64,000 bases of DNA. Source: Hymenobacter plasmatis. Its GTDB lineage: Bacteria; Bacteroidota; Bacteroidia; Cytophagales; Hymenobacteraceae. The stretch is taken from positions 62,001-126,000 of the forward strand of contig NZ_JAJFAW010000012.1 of the NCBI RefSeq assembly GCF_020711255.1, written 5' to 3'. The translations under genes and the position numbers were made by a program. The notes beneath the pieces were generated by a model. The model had not been told where the DNA came from. It made no database searches and saw only the letters and a list, made by a program, of their open reading frames with translations. This document shows positions 33,420-42,659 of this stretch, in pieces (the stretch's first letter is position 1; each line of letters opens with the position of its first letter).

Positions 33420-34433
33420 ATGAAAACTCAAACCATCGTTTTGGCCAGCCGGCCAAAAGGGGAGCCTACCGCAGCTCAATTTCGCTTCGAAACCCAGGAA
33501 TTGCCACCCCTGCAGGCTGGTCAGGTGCTGCTCAAGACCTTGTATGTGTCCGTAGACCCCTACATGCGGGGACGCATGAACGCGGGCAAGTCGTATGTGC
33601 CGCCGTTTGAAGTGGGCGCGCCCATCACCGGCGGCGTAGTAGCTCAAGTAGTGGAGAGCCAGCTCAATTCGCTGCCAGTGGGCAGCGTGGTGGTGGGCAA
33701 TCTGCCCTGGCAGGAATACAGCGTTTCCAATGGCCAGGGCCTAAACCGTATTCCCACCGACCAGGCGCCCATCAGCTATTTCCTGGGCTTGCTGGGTATG
33801 CCGGGCCTCACGGCCTACTTCGGGCTGCTGGATATCTGCCAGCCGAAAGCCGGCGAAACCGTGGTGGTATCCGGGGCGGCCGGGGCCGTGGGCATGGTGG
33901 TGGGCCAGCTGGCCAAGATTCAGGGCGCCCGCGTCATCGGCACGGCGGGCTCCGATGAAAAGGTGGCCTACCTGAAAAAGCTGGGTTTCGACGAAGCCAT
34001 TAACTACAAAACCACGCCCGACATCAACCAGGCCCTGGCCGCCGCGGCCCCCAACGGCGTGGACTGCTACTTCGATAACGTGGGCGGCGCCATCTCCGAC
34101 GCCGTGTACAACAACCTGAACAAACAAGCCCGCATTGCCATCTGCGGGCAGATTTCCATGTACAATGTCACCGACGTGCCCGTGGGGCCGCGCCCGGAAT
34201 CCAAGCTGCTCACCACCAGCTCCCTGATGAAAGGCTTTATCGTGAGCGACTATTTCAGCCAGTGGCCCGCAGGCGTACAAAAGCTCAGCGAATGGTACCG
34301 CGATGGCAAGCTGCAATTTGAAGAAACCATTACCGAAGGCTTCGACCAGATTCCGGCGGCGTTCCTGGGCTTGTTCAAAGGCGAAAACACCGGCAAGGCC
34401 GTGGTAAAAGTGGCCGAGCCCACCGCCCAATAA
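33420..34433 (+). CDS. NADP-dependent oxidoreductase, zinc-free MDR type
   Basis: 337 residues starting MKTQTIVLASRPKGEPT; the open frame to 33324 upstream lacks family sequence. It has the medium-chain reductase fold with VDPYMRGRMN near the N-terminus and the cofactor loop VSGAAGAVGMVVGQLAK near 145-160, without the zinc-binding Cys/His set. This fits the prostaglandin reductase/CurA/alkenal reductase branch, which reduces alpha,beta-unsaturated carbonyls. A PfpI-like gene follows 52 bases downstream; both may deal with reactive carbonyls. Confidence 0.94.
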   Translation: MKTQTIVLASRPKGEPTAAQFRFETQELPPLQAGQVLLKTLYVSVDPYMRGRMNAGKSYVPPFEVGAPITGGVVAQVVESQLNSLPVGSVVVGNLPWQEYSVSNGQGLNRIPTDQAPISYFLGLLGMPGLTAYFGLLDICQPKAGETVVVSGAAGAVGMVVGQLAKIQGARVIGTAGSDEKVAYLKKLGFDEAINYKTTPDINQALAAAAPNGVDCYFDNVGGAISDAVYNNLNKQARIAICGQISMYNVTDVPVGPRPESKLLTTSSLMKGFIVSDYFSQWPAGVQKLSEWYRDGKLQFEETITEGFDQIPAAFLGLFKGENTGKAVVKVAEPTAQ

Positions 34434-34485
34434 TCATCCGAGCTACCTCACATTTCCAACAATTCCACCTTTTACACTGACGATT

Positions 34486-35166
34486 ATGAATATCCTGATG
34501 GTGCTGACCTCGCACGACCAACTGGGCAACACGGGCAAGAAAACTGGCTTCTGGCTGGAAGAATTTGCTGCGCCGTACTACGTGTTCAAAGATGCCGGCG
34601 CCACACTGACCCTGGCCTCGCCCAAGGGCGGCCAGCCGCCCCTCGACCCCAAAAGCGACGACCCCAGCGCCCAGACCGAAGCCACCGAACGCTTCAAAAA
34701 AGACCCCGAAGCCCAACGGGCCCTAGCCAACACGGTGCCGCTGGCCAGTGTATCGGCCCAACAGTTTGACGCTGTGTTTTACCCCGGCGGCCACGGCCCG
34801 CTGTGGGACCTGGCCGAAGACAAGAAGTCGATTGAGCTGATTGAAACCATGCACGCCGCCGGCAAGCCCGTGGCCCTGGTGTGCCACGCGCCCGGCGCGC
34901 TGCGCCACACCAAAGCCGCCGACGGCACGCCGCTGGTGCGCGGCAAAAAGGTGGCCGGCTTCACCAATACCGAAGAAGAGGCGGTGCAACTGACCAACGT
35001 GGTGCCCTTCCTGGTGGAAGACATGCTCAAGCAAAACGGCGGCGACTACTCCAAAGTGGCCGACTGGCAGCCCTACGTCCTGCGCGACGGCCACCTCATC
35101 ACCGGCCAGAACCCGGCCTCGTCCGAGCCCGCCGCCAAGGAGCTGCTAAAGCTGCTGGCCGACTAG
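34486..35166 (+). CDS. DJ-1/PfpI family protein, Hsp31-type
   Basis: 226 residues of the type 1 glutamine amidotransferase-like DJ-1/PfpI group. The nucleophile Cys lies in VALVCHAPGALRH, with a GGHGPLWDL loop and the Hsp31-like N-terminal segment TGFWLEEFAAPYYVFKDAG. Such proteins act as glyoxalase III (methylglyoxal removal) or chaperones. It follows an alkenal-reductase-like gene at a short distance, which supports a shared carbonyl-stress role. Confidence 0.94.
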   Translation: MNILMVLTSHDQLGNTGKKTGFWLEEFAAPYYVFKDAGATLTLASPKGGQPPLDPKSDDPSAQTEATERFKKDPEAQRALANTVPLASVSAQQFDAVFYPGGHGPLWDLAEDKKSIELIETMHAAGKPVALVCHAPGALRHTKAADGTPLVRGKKVAGFTNTEEEAVQLTNVVPFLVEDMLKQNGGDYSKVADWQPYVLRDGHLITGQNPASSEPAAKELLKLLAD

Positions 35167-35404
35167 GTTCAGCCCAATTCCATGCCTTGCCTCAGCTGCT
35201 CCGCGTCCGGGAGTGGCTGAGGCATTTTGGGTTATGGGAGCTTGGGGTGCTGGCGGGTTCTTGGGCATCGGAGGGGGCGCCAGCTGGTTTCCCTTCGCCA
35301 AAGTGGTTTCCGGTGTCGTTCTTCACCATTCTTGCTCCGTAGCTACCTTGCTGCTGTGGGCTGCACGTTGCCGCTGCCGGTTGTCCTCCTATTTCATTCC
35401 CCGT

Positions 35405-36325
35405 ATGCCATCCCTGCAGGTATTGCCCGACCATCAGACCGTTCCCATCGAGCCCGGGCAATCGATACTACAGGCCACCTTGGCCGCTGGCATACCGCAC
35501 GTACACGCCTGCGGCGGCCGGGCCAGGTGCTCTACTTGCCGGGTGGTGGTCCTGCAAGGGCTGGAGAGTTGCCTGCCGCGAAACGCCGCCGAACAAGAAC
35601 TGGCCGATAAGCTCCATCTGCCCGCTGAAGTTCGCCTGGCCTGCCAGACCTGCGTGCAGGGAGATGTGGAAATACGCCGGCCCGTGGTCGACGCCCTGGA
35701 CCTGGCCATGGCGCGCCAGGAGCTGGAAGCGCCCGGACAGCGCCTGGGAGAGGAAAAGCAGCTGGCCATCCTCTTCACCGACATCGAGAACTACACGCCC
35801 TTCGCCGAGGCGCTGCCGCCCTACGACATCATCCACGTACTGAACCGCTACTTCCGGCTCATGAACGAGGCCATCGCCGCGCACCACGGCTACCTCGTCG
35901 ATTACGTGGGCGACGGCTTGCTGGTGGTGTTCGGCCTGGAGCGCCCCGCCGAGGCCGTGGCCGACGCCCTGGCCGCCGTGCAGGCGATGTACCAGGCCCT
36001 GGACCGGCTCAACCCTTACCTTAAACAGATGTACGACCGCACCTTCCGGGTGCGCGCCGGGCTGCACTACGGGCCTGTGGTGGTGGGCCATGTAGGGGAG
36101 GGTACCTCGCGCAAGCTGGCCGCCATCGGCGACAACGTGAACATGGCCAGCCGCATCGAAAGCACCAACAAGGAGTTGGGTACCCAGTTTTTGGTGTCGG
36201 AAGCCGTGGTACAAGCCGCCGGCTCCGAATTGTTCATCCATCGCAGCTGCTCGCGCGCCCTAAAGGGCAAGTCCGGCAAGTACCAGCTCTACGAAGTGCT
36301 ATTGCCCCAGGCGGCTGGAGCTTAG
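35405..36325 (+). CDS. Ferredoxin-like [2Fe-2S] domain fused to class III nucleotide cyclase
   Basis: 306 residues from MPSLQVLPDHQTVPIEPG. Residues 1-95 are a plant-type ferredoxin domain with Cys36, Cys42, Cys45 and Cys80 (C-x5-C-x2-C ... C), able to hold a [2Fe-2S] cluster. Residues 118-290 are a class III adenylyl/guanylyl cyclase domain with metal Asp126 (AILFTDIENYTPF) and Asp170 (VDYVGDGLLVVF), then GLHYGPVVVGHVG and the NVNMASRIE motif. The cluster could make cyclase output respond to redox state or iron. ATP versus GTP cannot be decided. A cNMP-binding transporter-like gene lies 2.2 kb upstream. Frame upstream of 35405 is not protein-like. Confidence 0.93.
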   Translation: MPSLQVLPDHQTVPIEPGQSILQATLAAGIPHVHACGGRARCSTCRVVVLQGLESCLPRNAAEQELADKLHLPAEVRLACQTCVQGDVEIRRPVVDALDLAMARQELEAPGQRLGEEKQLAILFTDIENYTPFAEALPPYDIIHVLNRYFRLMNEAIAAHHGYLVDYVGDGLLVVFGLERPAEAVADALAAVQAMYQALDRLNPYLKQMYDRTFRVRAGLHYGPVVVGHVGEGTSRKLAAIGDNVNMASRIESTNKELGTQFLVSEAVVQAAGSELFIHRSCSRALKGKSGKYQLYEVLLPQAAGA

Positions 36326-36750
36326 CGTTGGGCTAAAAGGCGCAGCGTGTTGGGGTCCTGGTGGCCCTGAAAAAACTTGTCCAGCACCTGTTGAAAGACG
36401 GGGTTGGCGTTGGGCAAGGACGCAAACAAGGTCATGGACGAGCGAAGCTTGACGTCGTCCGGGCTGCCCAGAATGCGCGTCGCATCGCTACCAGGCAGCC
36501 CGAGCAAAGCCTCGCTGATGCGCACCAGCCGCGGCCCCAGCACGGGGTGCTGCAGAAAGGCCCCAGCCTCGCTGGCCCCCGTTAAGCCATAATACTGAGC
36601 TGTTGAGCTAAAGCCCAGCCCCTGCAGCTGCGGGAAGATGTACCACATCCAGTGGCTTACTTTTTTGCCCCGCTGGATTTCCGCCAGGGCCGTGGGATAG
36701 GCAGCTTCCTGGGCGTCCAGGAAGCGTTGGAGGGAAGTGTCGTCGCTCAT
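36322..36750 (-). CDS. DUF1810 family protein
   Basis: 142 residues with the DUF1810 signature: SLQRFLDAQE, KVSHWMWYIFPQLQGLGFSSTAQYYG, then HPVLGPRLVRISEALL and FQQVLDKFFQGHQDPNTLRLL. It is a small helical cytosolic family of unknown function. Its last four bases overlap the end of the convergent cyclase gene. Confidence 0.92.
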   Translation of the reverse strand: MSDDTSLQRFLDAQEAAYPTALAEIQRGKKVSHWMWYIFPQLQGLGFSSTAQYYGLTGASEAGAFLQHPVLGPRLVRISEALLGLPGSDATRILGSPDDVKLRSSMTLFASLPNANPVFQQVLDKFFQGHQDPNTLRLLAQR

Positions 36751-36873
36751 GAGACATCATACGAAACTTCCTGCTCAGGTGACCTGCTTCGGGTCGTTCT
36801 ATCTTGCGGCAGGGCAGAAGTGCCTGTTAATCAGTTTCTGGCTGGTCTTCTAAAAAAAGCAACTTCGATTCTG

Positions 36874-36881
36874 TAGGTTTG
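36874..36881 (+). promoter_or_regulatory. -7 promoter box for the small membrane protein
   Basis: TAGGTTTG, exact TAnnTTTG, 26 bases before the ATG at 36908. Confidence 0.55.
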
Positions 36882-36907
36882 CGCCTGTATTTCCCCTCTC
36901 TTTTTTT

Positions 36908-37111
36908 ATGTTGCTTGCGATATTGTTACCCGGCATCTCGATGATTCTCAACGGCCATGTGTTGAAGGGAATTCTCTGCGGGGTGCTCCACCTCACCCTC
37001 ATTGGGTGGATTCCGGCTGCCATATGGGCCGTGGCTTCGCGTGCCCAGGATTTGGCCGAGCGGCGCCATCGGGAAACGCTGGCTGTGCTGGCCGCTCAAG
37101 GCCGGCGCTAG
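36908..37111 (+). CDS. Small YqaE/Pmp3-like membrane protein
   Basis: 67 residues: two membrane segments (LLAILLPGISMIL and GVLHLTLIGWIPAAIWAV) followed by a charged tail (SRAQDLAERRHRETLAVLAAQGRR). The layout and the LTLIGWIPAAIWA segment resemble Pmp3/YqaE stress membrane peptides. Consensus -7 box upstream supports expression. Confidence 0.7.
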   Translation: MLLAILLPGISMILNGHVLKGILCGVLHLTLIGWIPAAIWAVASRAQDLAERRHRETLAVLAAQGRR

Positions 37112-37643
37112 TGCGCGGCGGCTCCTAGGTGGGGTTGGGGCTTTCAAGGGTTTGCCAATATTTTGGCAGGCGCGGCGTTCGAAAGGGCTGCGCGGCTGTG
37201 GCATGCCTGAAGTACTCCTGCACGAGAGAGGGCTTGCTCAATTAAACTGGAAGGCTATTGGAGTTAGCTGTTTGAATTAACGAAAGCAGCAAGGTAAACC
37301 CATGGGAAGCTCCTATGAATTTTGTTTTACTGATAAATAATATTATATTTATCAGAAGGCCTTGCGGTCGAGCAGAGCGGGTTCCTCACCATAGCCCCAT
37401 CCCGAAGTGGCAGCTGGTCATAACATAAAATGACGTTAAGGAATTGAGCCAATAAACGGTAACCAACTGCCCCTTTATGGAAGTAGGAAAAGCAATTAAG
37501 TTGAGCTAAAACAATTATTCATTAGGGTATTGTGCTGATATTTTCCTCCAAATTTGCTTGTTAACCAGTTGTTTATAGGCCTCCGCCAATTTGAGAAGGC
37601 TGGCAATTTGGTATAGGGCTTTCTACTTAATCCGTCGAGCGCC
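37112..37643. other. AT-rich gene-free region with 10-bp inverted repeat
   Basis: 532 bases without a plausible gene. It becomes AT-rich after about 37230. A perfect inverted repeat CTGATAAATA / TATTTATCAG (37330-37339 and 37346-37355) looks like an operator for a dimeric protein. TTGAGCTAAAA occurs at 37501-37511. Confidence 0.5.
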
Positions 37644-38633
37644 ATGGCTTTCCTTGCACCCCTCGGGCGGCGGAGCCGCTACCATGCTTCTGGCCCCGTT
37701 GGGCCTGGGCTTGGGCTCTGGCTCTTTTGCTGGCTGCTGCTCCTGCTCGTGGGCTTTGCGCCCCCCAAAAAGCGCATTCGCACCAAAAACGTCATCATTG
37801 TGGTCATCGACGGGCCCCGGTATTCCGAAACCTGGGGCAACACGCCGGGCTTGATTCCCAATATGTCCACCAAGCTGAAGCCCCGGGGCGTGTTCTTTTC
37901 CAGCTTTTACAACAACGCCTTCACGTATACCAACTCCGGGCACACGGCCATCACCACGGGCGTCAACCAGCCCATCGACAATTTCGACCAGGAGCTACCC
38001 GCCAATCCTTCCATTTTCCAGCTGTGGCGCAAAGCCACCGGCAAGCCCGCCACCGCCGCCTGGCTCATCACGAGCAAAGACAAGCTGCACATCCTGGCCA
38101 ATACCCTGAACCCGGAGTGGAAGGACCAATACCCGCCCTCCATCGATTGCGGAGTGAGCGGCCCCGGCACCGGCTACCGCGCCGATTCCCTGACCCTGGT
38201 GGCGGCTAAACGGATTCTGACCCAATACCAGCCCAACCTGGTGCTCATCAGTTTTATGGAGCCCGATGGCTTTGCCCATGCCGGCAACTGGCCCAACTAC
38301 CTGCGGGGCATATCGCGCGACGACCGGTACATCATGCAGCTGTATGATTTCCTGCGCAAGAACAAAGCCTACCGAAACAACACGACGCTGCTCATCACCA
38401 ATGACCACGGCCGGCACCTCGACGGCGTGGCCACCGGCTGGATAGACCACGGCGACGCCTGCGAAGGGTGCCGGCACATTAGCCTATTGGCGCTGGGGCC
38501 GGATTTCAAAAAAGGCCGCACCATCACCGAGCCCTTTAACCTGGTCGATGTACCTTCCACGGTGGCGTATTTGCTTGGACTTCCCTTTCCCCAAGGCCAG
38601 GGAAAGGTGATTGAGAGCTTGCTGAAACGTTGA
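37644..38633 (+). CDS. Alkaline phosphatase/phosphodiesterase superfamily protein
   Basis: 329 residues. A long basic start and hydrophobic stretch (PGLGLWLFCWLLLLLVGFA) look like a signal or anchor. The catalytic fold is of the nucleotide pyrophosphatase/sulfatase kind: VIIVVIDGPRYSETWG with a metal Asp, a Ser/Thr nucleophile candidate in TNSGHTAITTGV, FMEPDGFAHA, LLITNDHGRHLDG and IDHGDACEGC as metal ligands. It probably hydrolyses a phosphate or sulfate ester outside the cytoplasm. It is followed 111 bases later by a gene of unclear function. Confidence 0.85.
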   Translation: MAFLAPLGRRSRYHASGPVGPGLGLWLFCWLLLLLVGFAPPKKRIRTKNVIIVVIDGPRYSETWGNTPGLIPNMSTKLKPRGVFFSSFYNNAFTYTNSGHTAITTGVNQPIDNFDQELPANPSIFQLWRKATGKPATAAWLITSKDKLHILANTLNPEWKDQYPPSIDCGVSGPGTGYRADSLTLVAAKRILTQYQPNLVLISFMEPDGFAHAGNWPNYLRGISRDDRYIMQLYDFLRKNKAYRNNTTLLITNDHGRHLDGVATGWIDHGDACEGCRHISLLALGPDFKKGRTITEPFNLVDVPSTVAYLLGLPFPQGQGKVIESLLKR

Positions 38634-38744
38634 TAATCGGTTATGTTTTAAATGCTTTAGCTCAACGGGCTAGGCCGTTCCTACCCGTTCATCGGTTCAC
38701 GAAGCACGCTGCTCTTCGCGGCTGCTTTTAGTGGTGATGTTGCT

Positions 38745-39833
38745 GTGATACCCCAGCTTCTATCGGTTCTGGCAAGCCTGAGCCTGCTGCTTTACCAGCC
38801 GCCCGCGGCACCGGCCGGCTGTCGGGAGCTGGTGTGCGCCTACTCGCCCGACAACCCTTTTTTTGCCCGGGACGAGGTCGTTGAGCTAACGCTCGACCTG
38901 CCGCTGGACGCAGTGCTTAATGACCGGGGTGCTACTACGGGGCTCCACTCGGCCGTCCTTTCCTACCGGGATGCTACGGCGGGCCCCAAAACCCTGTCCG
39001 TGCAGGTAAAGGTGCGGGGAAACCGGCGCAAAGACCCCACGGTGTGCGGATTTCCGCCGCTGCTGGTAAAATTCCCACCGGAGGCCACGACGAGCCACAT
39101 TTTCGGACCGGTAGGGGAGCTGAAGCTCATCACGCATTGCCTCTCCGATACGTACACGCTGCGGGAATACCTGGTGTACAAGCTCTACAACACCCTCACG
39201 GACATCAGCTTTCGCACTCGGCTGTGCCTCATCACCTATCGGGATAGCCGGGGCCGGCGCAGCGCCATGGTGCACTACGCCTTCTTTCTGGAGAATGCCG
39301 ACGCCCTGGCCCGGCGCAACCAGGCCACGGAAGTGCCGAAACGGCTTTTTATCGGCATGGAAAACATGAACCAGACGGCCATGGCCACGATGGCCGTGTT
39401 CCAATACATGATAGGCAACACGGATTGGTCGGTGCCTTACCGGCACAACATCCGGCTGCTGACGCAGAACGTGCAGAATCCGCCCGTGCCGGTGCCCTAC
39501 GACTTCGATTACAGTGGCCTGGTGATGGCCCCATACGCCGTCCCGCCCGAGCAACTCGGCATCACGTCGGTCCGGCAGCGGCTTTTCCGGGGCTACGACT
39601 TCCCGCCGCAGACCTACGCTCTGGTTCGGGACCTGTTCAATTCCCGGCGCGCGGCCATGTACAACGTCTACTTGGCGTGTCCTTACCTCAGCCTGGAGGA
39701 GAAAGAGTTTGCCACTCGCTACCTGGACGGTTTTTTTAAAACGCTGAATGACCCCAAGGACTTCGAGCGCCACATCGTGCGCGCCGGTCTCCTAAATCAA
39801 CGGAAGTACACCAACGTCCGAGGGTTTGACTAA
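38745..39833 (+). CDS. Secreted hypothetical protein, possibly CotH-like
   Basis: 362 residues, starting at a GTG (MIPQLLSVLASLSLLLYQPPAAPAGC): the nearby ATG at 38736 reads into a stop. A short signal peptide is likely. The middle has QVKVRGNRRKD, TLREYLVYKLYNTLTDISFRTRL and MAVFQYMIGNTDWSVPYRHNI followed by PVPVPYDFDYSGLV. The N-x-DW-xxHN and YDFD pattern recalls the catalytic loop and metal Asp of CotH-type kinases, but the match is weak. It may act with the preceding phosphodiesterase-like gene. Confidence 0.75.
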   Translation: MIPQLLSVLASLSLLLYQPPAAPAGCRELVCAYSPDNPFFARDEVVELTLDLPLDAVLNDRGATTGLHSAVLSYRDATAGPKTLSVQVKVRGNRRKDPTVCGFPPLLVKFPPEATTSHIFGPVGELKLITHCLSDTYTLREYLVYKLYNTLTDISFRTRLCLITYRDSRGRRSAMVHYAFFLENADALARRNQATEVPKRLFIGMENMNQTAMATMAVFQYMIGNTDWSVPYRHNIRLLTQNVQNPPVPVPYDFDYSGLVMAPYAVPPEQLGITSVRQRLFRGYDFPPQTYALVRDLFNSRRAAMYNVYLACPYLSLEEKEFATRYLDGFFKTLNDPKDFERHIVRAGLLNQRKYTNVRGFD

Positions 39834-40120
39834 GTACAGATGCTTCGTCCTTGGGGCGCTGAATAGTTGGGCTAATTCCAGAAAATTGAGCTGGAGCCAG
39901 TGCTTGTCCGCGAGAAGACCAGGGCCGGTAAACCGACAATGATTCGCTCAAACATTAACCGGAAATCAGCAAAAATTCGGTAAATTAAAGAAGCGGTACA
40001 CATAGCTGAACGCTAGCCGTTTATGCCGATATGGCCGCTGAAAATATCTGTTGCCGATGGGGTTGCGGGAATAGATGGCGAGCGTGTGACAACCCTTCAC
40101 CAATTCTCATTTCTACGGCC

Positions 40121-40543
40121 ATGAACGAGCAGCAAAACATCCAGAGAGTTCAGGAAGGATATGACCTTTTTAGGAAAGGCGATATCCAGAATTTGATGAA
40201 GCTGTATACCGAGGACATTGAATTTATTATTCCTGGCCCGGCGCAGGACGTGCCGTATGCCGGCATCTACCGCGGGCAGGAACAGGTGCAGTCTTTTTTT
40301 GCCAAGCTGCACGAGGCCATAGACTTCGAACGTTTCGAAACCGTGGAATGCATCGCCCAAGGCGAAGCCGTAGTGGCCCTGGGCTACGCCAAAGGGAAGG
40401 CCCGGACCACCGGGCAAACCAGCGAGGAGGAATGGGCCCACGTGTTTCGGATGCGCGACGGCAAAGTAGAGCGCTTCCAGGTGTACACCGATACGGCCGC
40501 GGTGGCGCAGGCCTTCCAGCGCCGCAGCCAAATGGCGATGTAA
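40121..40543 (+). CDS. SnoaL/NTF2-like protein
   Basis: 140 residues starting MNEQQNIQRVQEGYDLFRKGDIQNLMKLYTEDIEFIIPGP, the standard SnoaL-like fold opening, followed by YRGQEQVQSFFAKLHEAIDFERFE and EEWAHVFRMRDGKVERFQVYTDT. Such proteins are small enzymes or ligand-binding proteins. The frame upstream to 40031 is not part of the family. The 287-base gap before it has no gene. Confidence 0.9.
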   Translation: MNEQQNIQRVQEGYDLFRKGDIQNLMKLYTEDIEFIIPGPAQDVPYAGIYRGQEQVQSFFAKLHEAIDFERFETVECIAQGEAVVALGYAKGKARTTGQTSEEEWAHVFRMRDGKVERFQVYTDTAAVAQAFQRRSQMAM

Positions 40544-40663
40544 GCCTAGGCGCCCGCTGCTGCCACGCCGGCAAAATGCTATATTCAGGGCCTCGGCAGC
40601 CGCCCGCCTTCCCAAAGTCGTCGGGAAGGCGGGCCGGCTCGTTCCTTAACGCCCTCTTACGGC

Positions 40664-41995
40664 ATGAAACTCCGACTCCTCCAGCAGTGGCAGCTGCTCC
40701 GCGAATCGCTCTGGTTTGTGCCCGGCCTGATGGTGCTCGCGGCCATTGCCGCCGCCTTCGGGCTGGTGCGCTACGATGCGCAAACCACTGTGCAGGGCAC
40801 CAAGCACTTCCCGCTGCTATTCGGCATCGGCGCCGATGCCTCGCGGGGGATGCTCACGGCCATTGCGGGGTCGATGCTGACGGTGGCCACGCTGGCGTTT
40901 TCCGTGACGCTGGCCGCGTTCTCGCAAATCAGTACCCAGTACTCCCCGCGGGTGTTGCGCAACTTCATGCGCGACCAGGTCAACCAGGTCATCATGGGGT
41001 ACTTCGTGGGCGTATTTGCCTACTGCCTCGCGGTGCTCGGCACCATCCGCGGGCCCGAAGAGGGCAAGTTTGTGCCGTCGTCGGCGGTGCTGGCCGGGTT
41101 GCTGCTGGCCATGGGCGGGGTGGCCGCGCTGGTGTTTTTCATTCACCACATTGCGGAATCTCTGCAGACGGGCACGCTGGTGCGCAACATTGCCCTGGAA
41201 ACGCTCGAGGCCGTGGAGGACTTGTTTCCCAGCCACTTTGGCGAGGCCGTGGCCGATGAGCGCCAGGTGGCCACGGCCAAGCAGCTGCTGCGCGAGCAGG
41301 CGGGCTGGCACCCGTTGCCTGCCACCGCCTGCGGGTATCTGCAGCGCATCGATACCGTTGGGCTGCTGCATTGGGCCATTCGGCACCGCGCGGTGCTGCG
41401 CATCAACTTCCCCATGGGCGCGTTTGTGGGCGAGGGCCAGCCGCTGTTCAGCGTGCGGCAAGGGCAGGACGCGCCCGGCGAGCCCCGCGCCGAATGGCCC
41501 GCCCACCTGATGGATTACGTGAGCATCGGCCGCCACCGCAACATCGAGCAGGACATCGGCTTTGGCATTCAGCAGCTCGTCGACATCGCCCTCAAAGCCC
41601 TCTCCATCGGTATTAATGACACGACCACGGCCATCATGGCCGTCGATTACCTAGGCGAAATCTGCGGCCGCCTGGCGCGGCGGGAGTTCCCGGCGCCCTG
41701 GCGGGGAGCAGGCCAGCACCTGCGCGTGTTGGTGAATATTCCCACGTTTGAGGACTATATCCGCCTGTCGTTTAACTTGGTGCGGCTCAATGCCCAGAAC
41801 AACCCGGCCGTATTACGGCGCATGCTGCGAGCCCTGGCCCTGGCCGGCGAGCAAGTGCTGCTGCCCGAACGCAAAGCCGTGCTGCGCGAACAGGCAGCCC
41901 TGGTGCTGGCCAGCGCGGAGGCCAACATTCCCAACGACTATGAGAAGCATCAGGTGGAGGCGCTTTACGAAGAACTGCACAGTGTGTGGCAGTAG
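40664..41995 (+). CDS. DUF2254 family membrane protein
   Basis: 443 residues. Four membrane segments occupy the first 150 residues (LVPGLMVLAAIAAAFGLVRYDA, MLTAIAGSMLTVATLAFSVTLAAF, GYFVGVFAYCLAVLG, LAGLLLAMGGVAALVFFIHHIA), and a large cytosolic domain follows with the family motif GRHRNIEQDIGFGIQQLVDIALKALSIGINDTTTA. Function of DUF2254 is unknown. Confidence 0.92.
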   Translation: MKLRLLQQWQLLRESLWFVPGLMVLAAIAAAFGLVRYDAQTTVQGTKHFPLLFGIGADASRGMLTAIAGSMLTVATLAFSVTLAAFSQISTQYSPRVLRNFMRDQVNQVIMGYFVGVFAYCLAVLGTIRGPEEGKFVPSSAVLAGLLLAMGGVAALVFFIHHIAESLQTGTLVRNIALETLEAVEDLFPSHFGEAVADERQVATAKQLLREQAGWHPLPATACGYLQRIDTVGLLHWAIRHRAVLRINFPMGAFVGEGQPLFSVRQGQDAPGEPRAEWPAHLMDYVSIGRHRNIEQDIGFGIQQLVDIALKALSIGINDTTTAIMAVDYLGEICGRLARREFPAPWRGAGQHLRVLVNIPTFEDYIRLSFNLVRLNAQNNPAVLRRMLRALALAGEQVLLPERKAVLREQAALVLASAEANIPNDYEKHQVEALYEELHSVWQ

Positions 41996-42315
41996 GGTTT
42001 AATGCTGCTCTTTAGCTCAATTCCGCGGGCTCGTGCATTCTTGGCTACAAGTGGTCAGCACCTCGTGTAGCTGAAGGACCATCCGCAGGGCATCGGCTAG
42101 TACCATCAGCTCATACAAGTGAGAAGTAGGGGTGGAGAGTTGACAAAGCTATTGTCACACCAAGTCGCTCCTGGGCGCTTTCCATGACTTAAATCGGCAT
42201 TGGCTCTGATTTTTATCATTCTTCAGCCCAAGGCTCGCTGCTATTTTTAAGTAGTGCGCTTTGGCGTAGCGAAGGCTGCCCATTGCACGGTCCATTTATC
42301 ACACCTAATGACTCC
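41996..42315. other. Gene-poor interval
   Basis: 320 bases. TTTAGCTCAATT lies at 42011-42022. On the minus strand a roughly 40-codon frame without family match is open; it may be a gene remnant. Confidence 0.35.
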
Positions 42316-42582
42316 ATGGCTTTGAAAAAATCTGAGCGTCGATTACAGGCCAGGCTTTTCAAGAGCCTGCCTGCGGACCTGAGCGAACTAGACAAAAAGT
42401 ACGCGAGGGAAATCAGCAAGCCGATGGTCCGCCTGGCCGGGGAGCTGACCAAACGGTTGTATCGGCTTCTGGAAAAGGACCGCAAAAAGCAAACCCGGAA
42501 ATCCTCGAAAGCCGCCATTGGTCTCCTGGCTAGACGATTTCGACAATTGGTAAATGTATGTGATTTTAAGATGGTTGGATAA
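42316..42582 (+). CDS. Small basic hypothetical protein
   Basis: 88 residues from MALKKSERRLQARLFKSLPADLSELDKKYAREISKP; an earlier ATG at 42283 gives 99. It is rich in Lys, Arg and Leu with a helical, amphipathic look. The opposite strand has a longer open frame (42216-42680) whose Ser/Arg-rich composition looks like a shadow. It lies just upstream of the efflux operon. Function unknown. Confidence 0.5.
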   Translation: MALKKSERRLQARLFKSLPADLSELDKKYAREISKPMVRLAGELTKRLYRLLEKDRKKQTRKSSKAAIGLLARRFRQLVNVCDFKMVG

Positions 42583-42659
42583 GTCAGCAAGCCAATCAAA
42601 GACTGCATCGTGGACGCTCCGTCGTCGGCGTCATTGGTGTACCGAAGTTCTGAACGCCC

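Noticed and set aside
42020-42150. A roughly 40-codon minus-strand frame with regular composition
   Set aside because: Too short, no start context and no family; at most a gene remnant.
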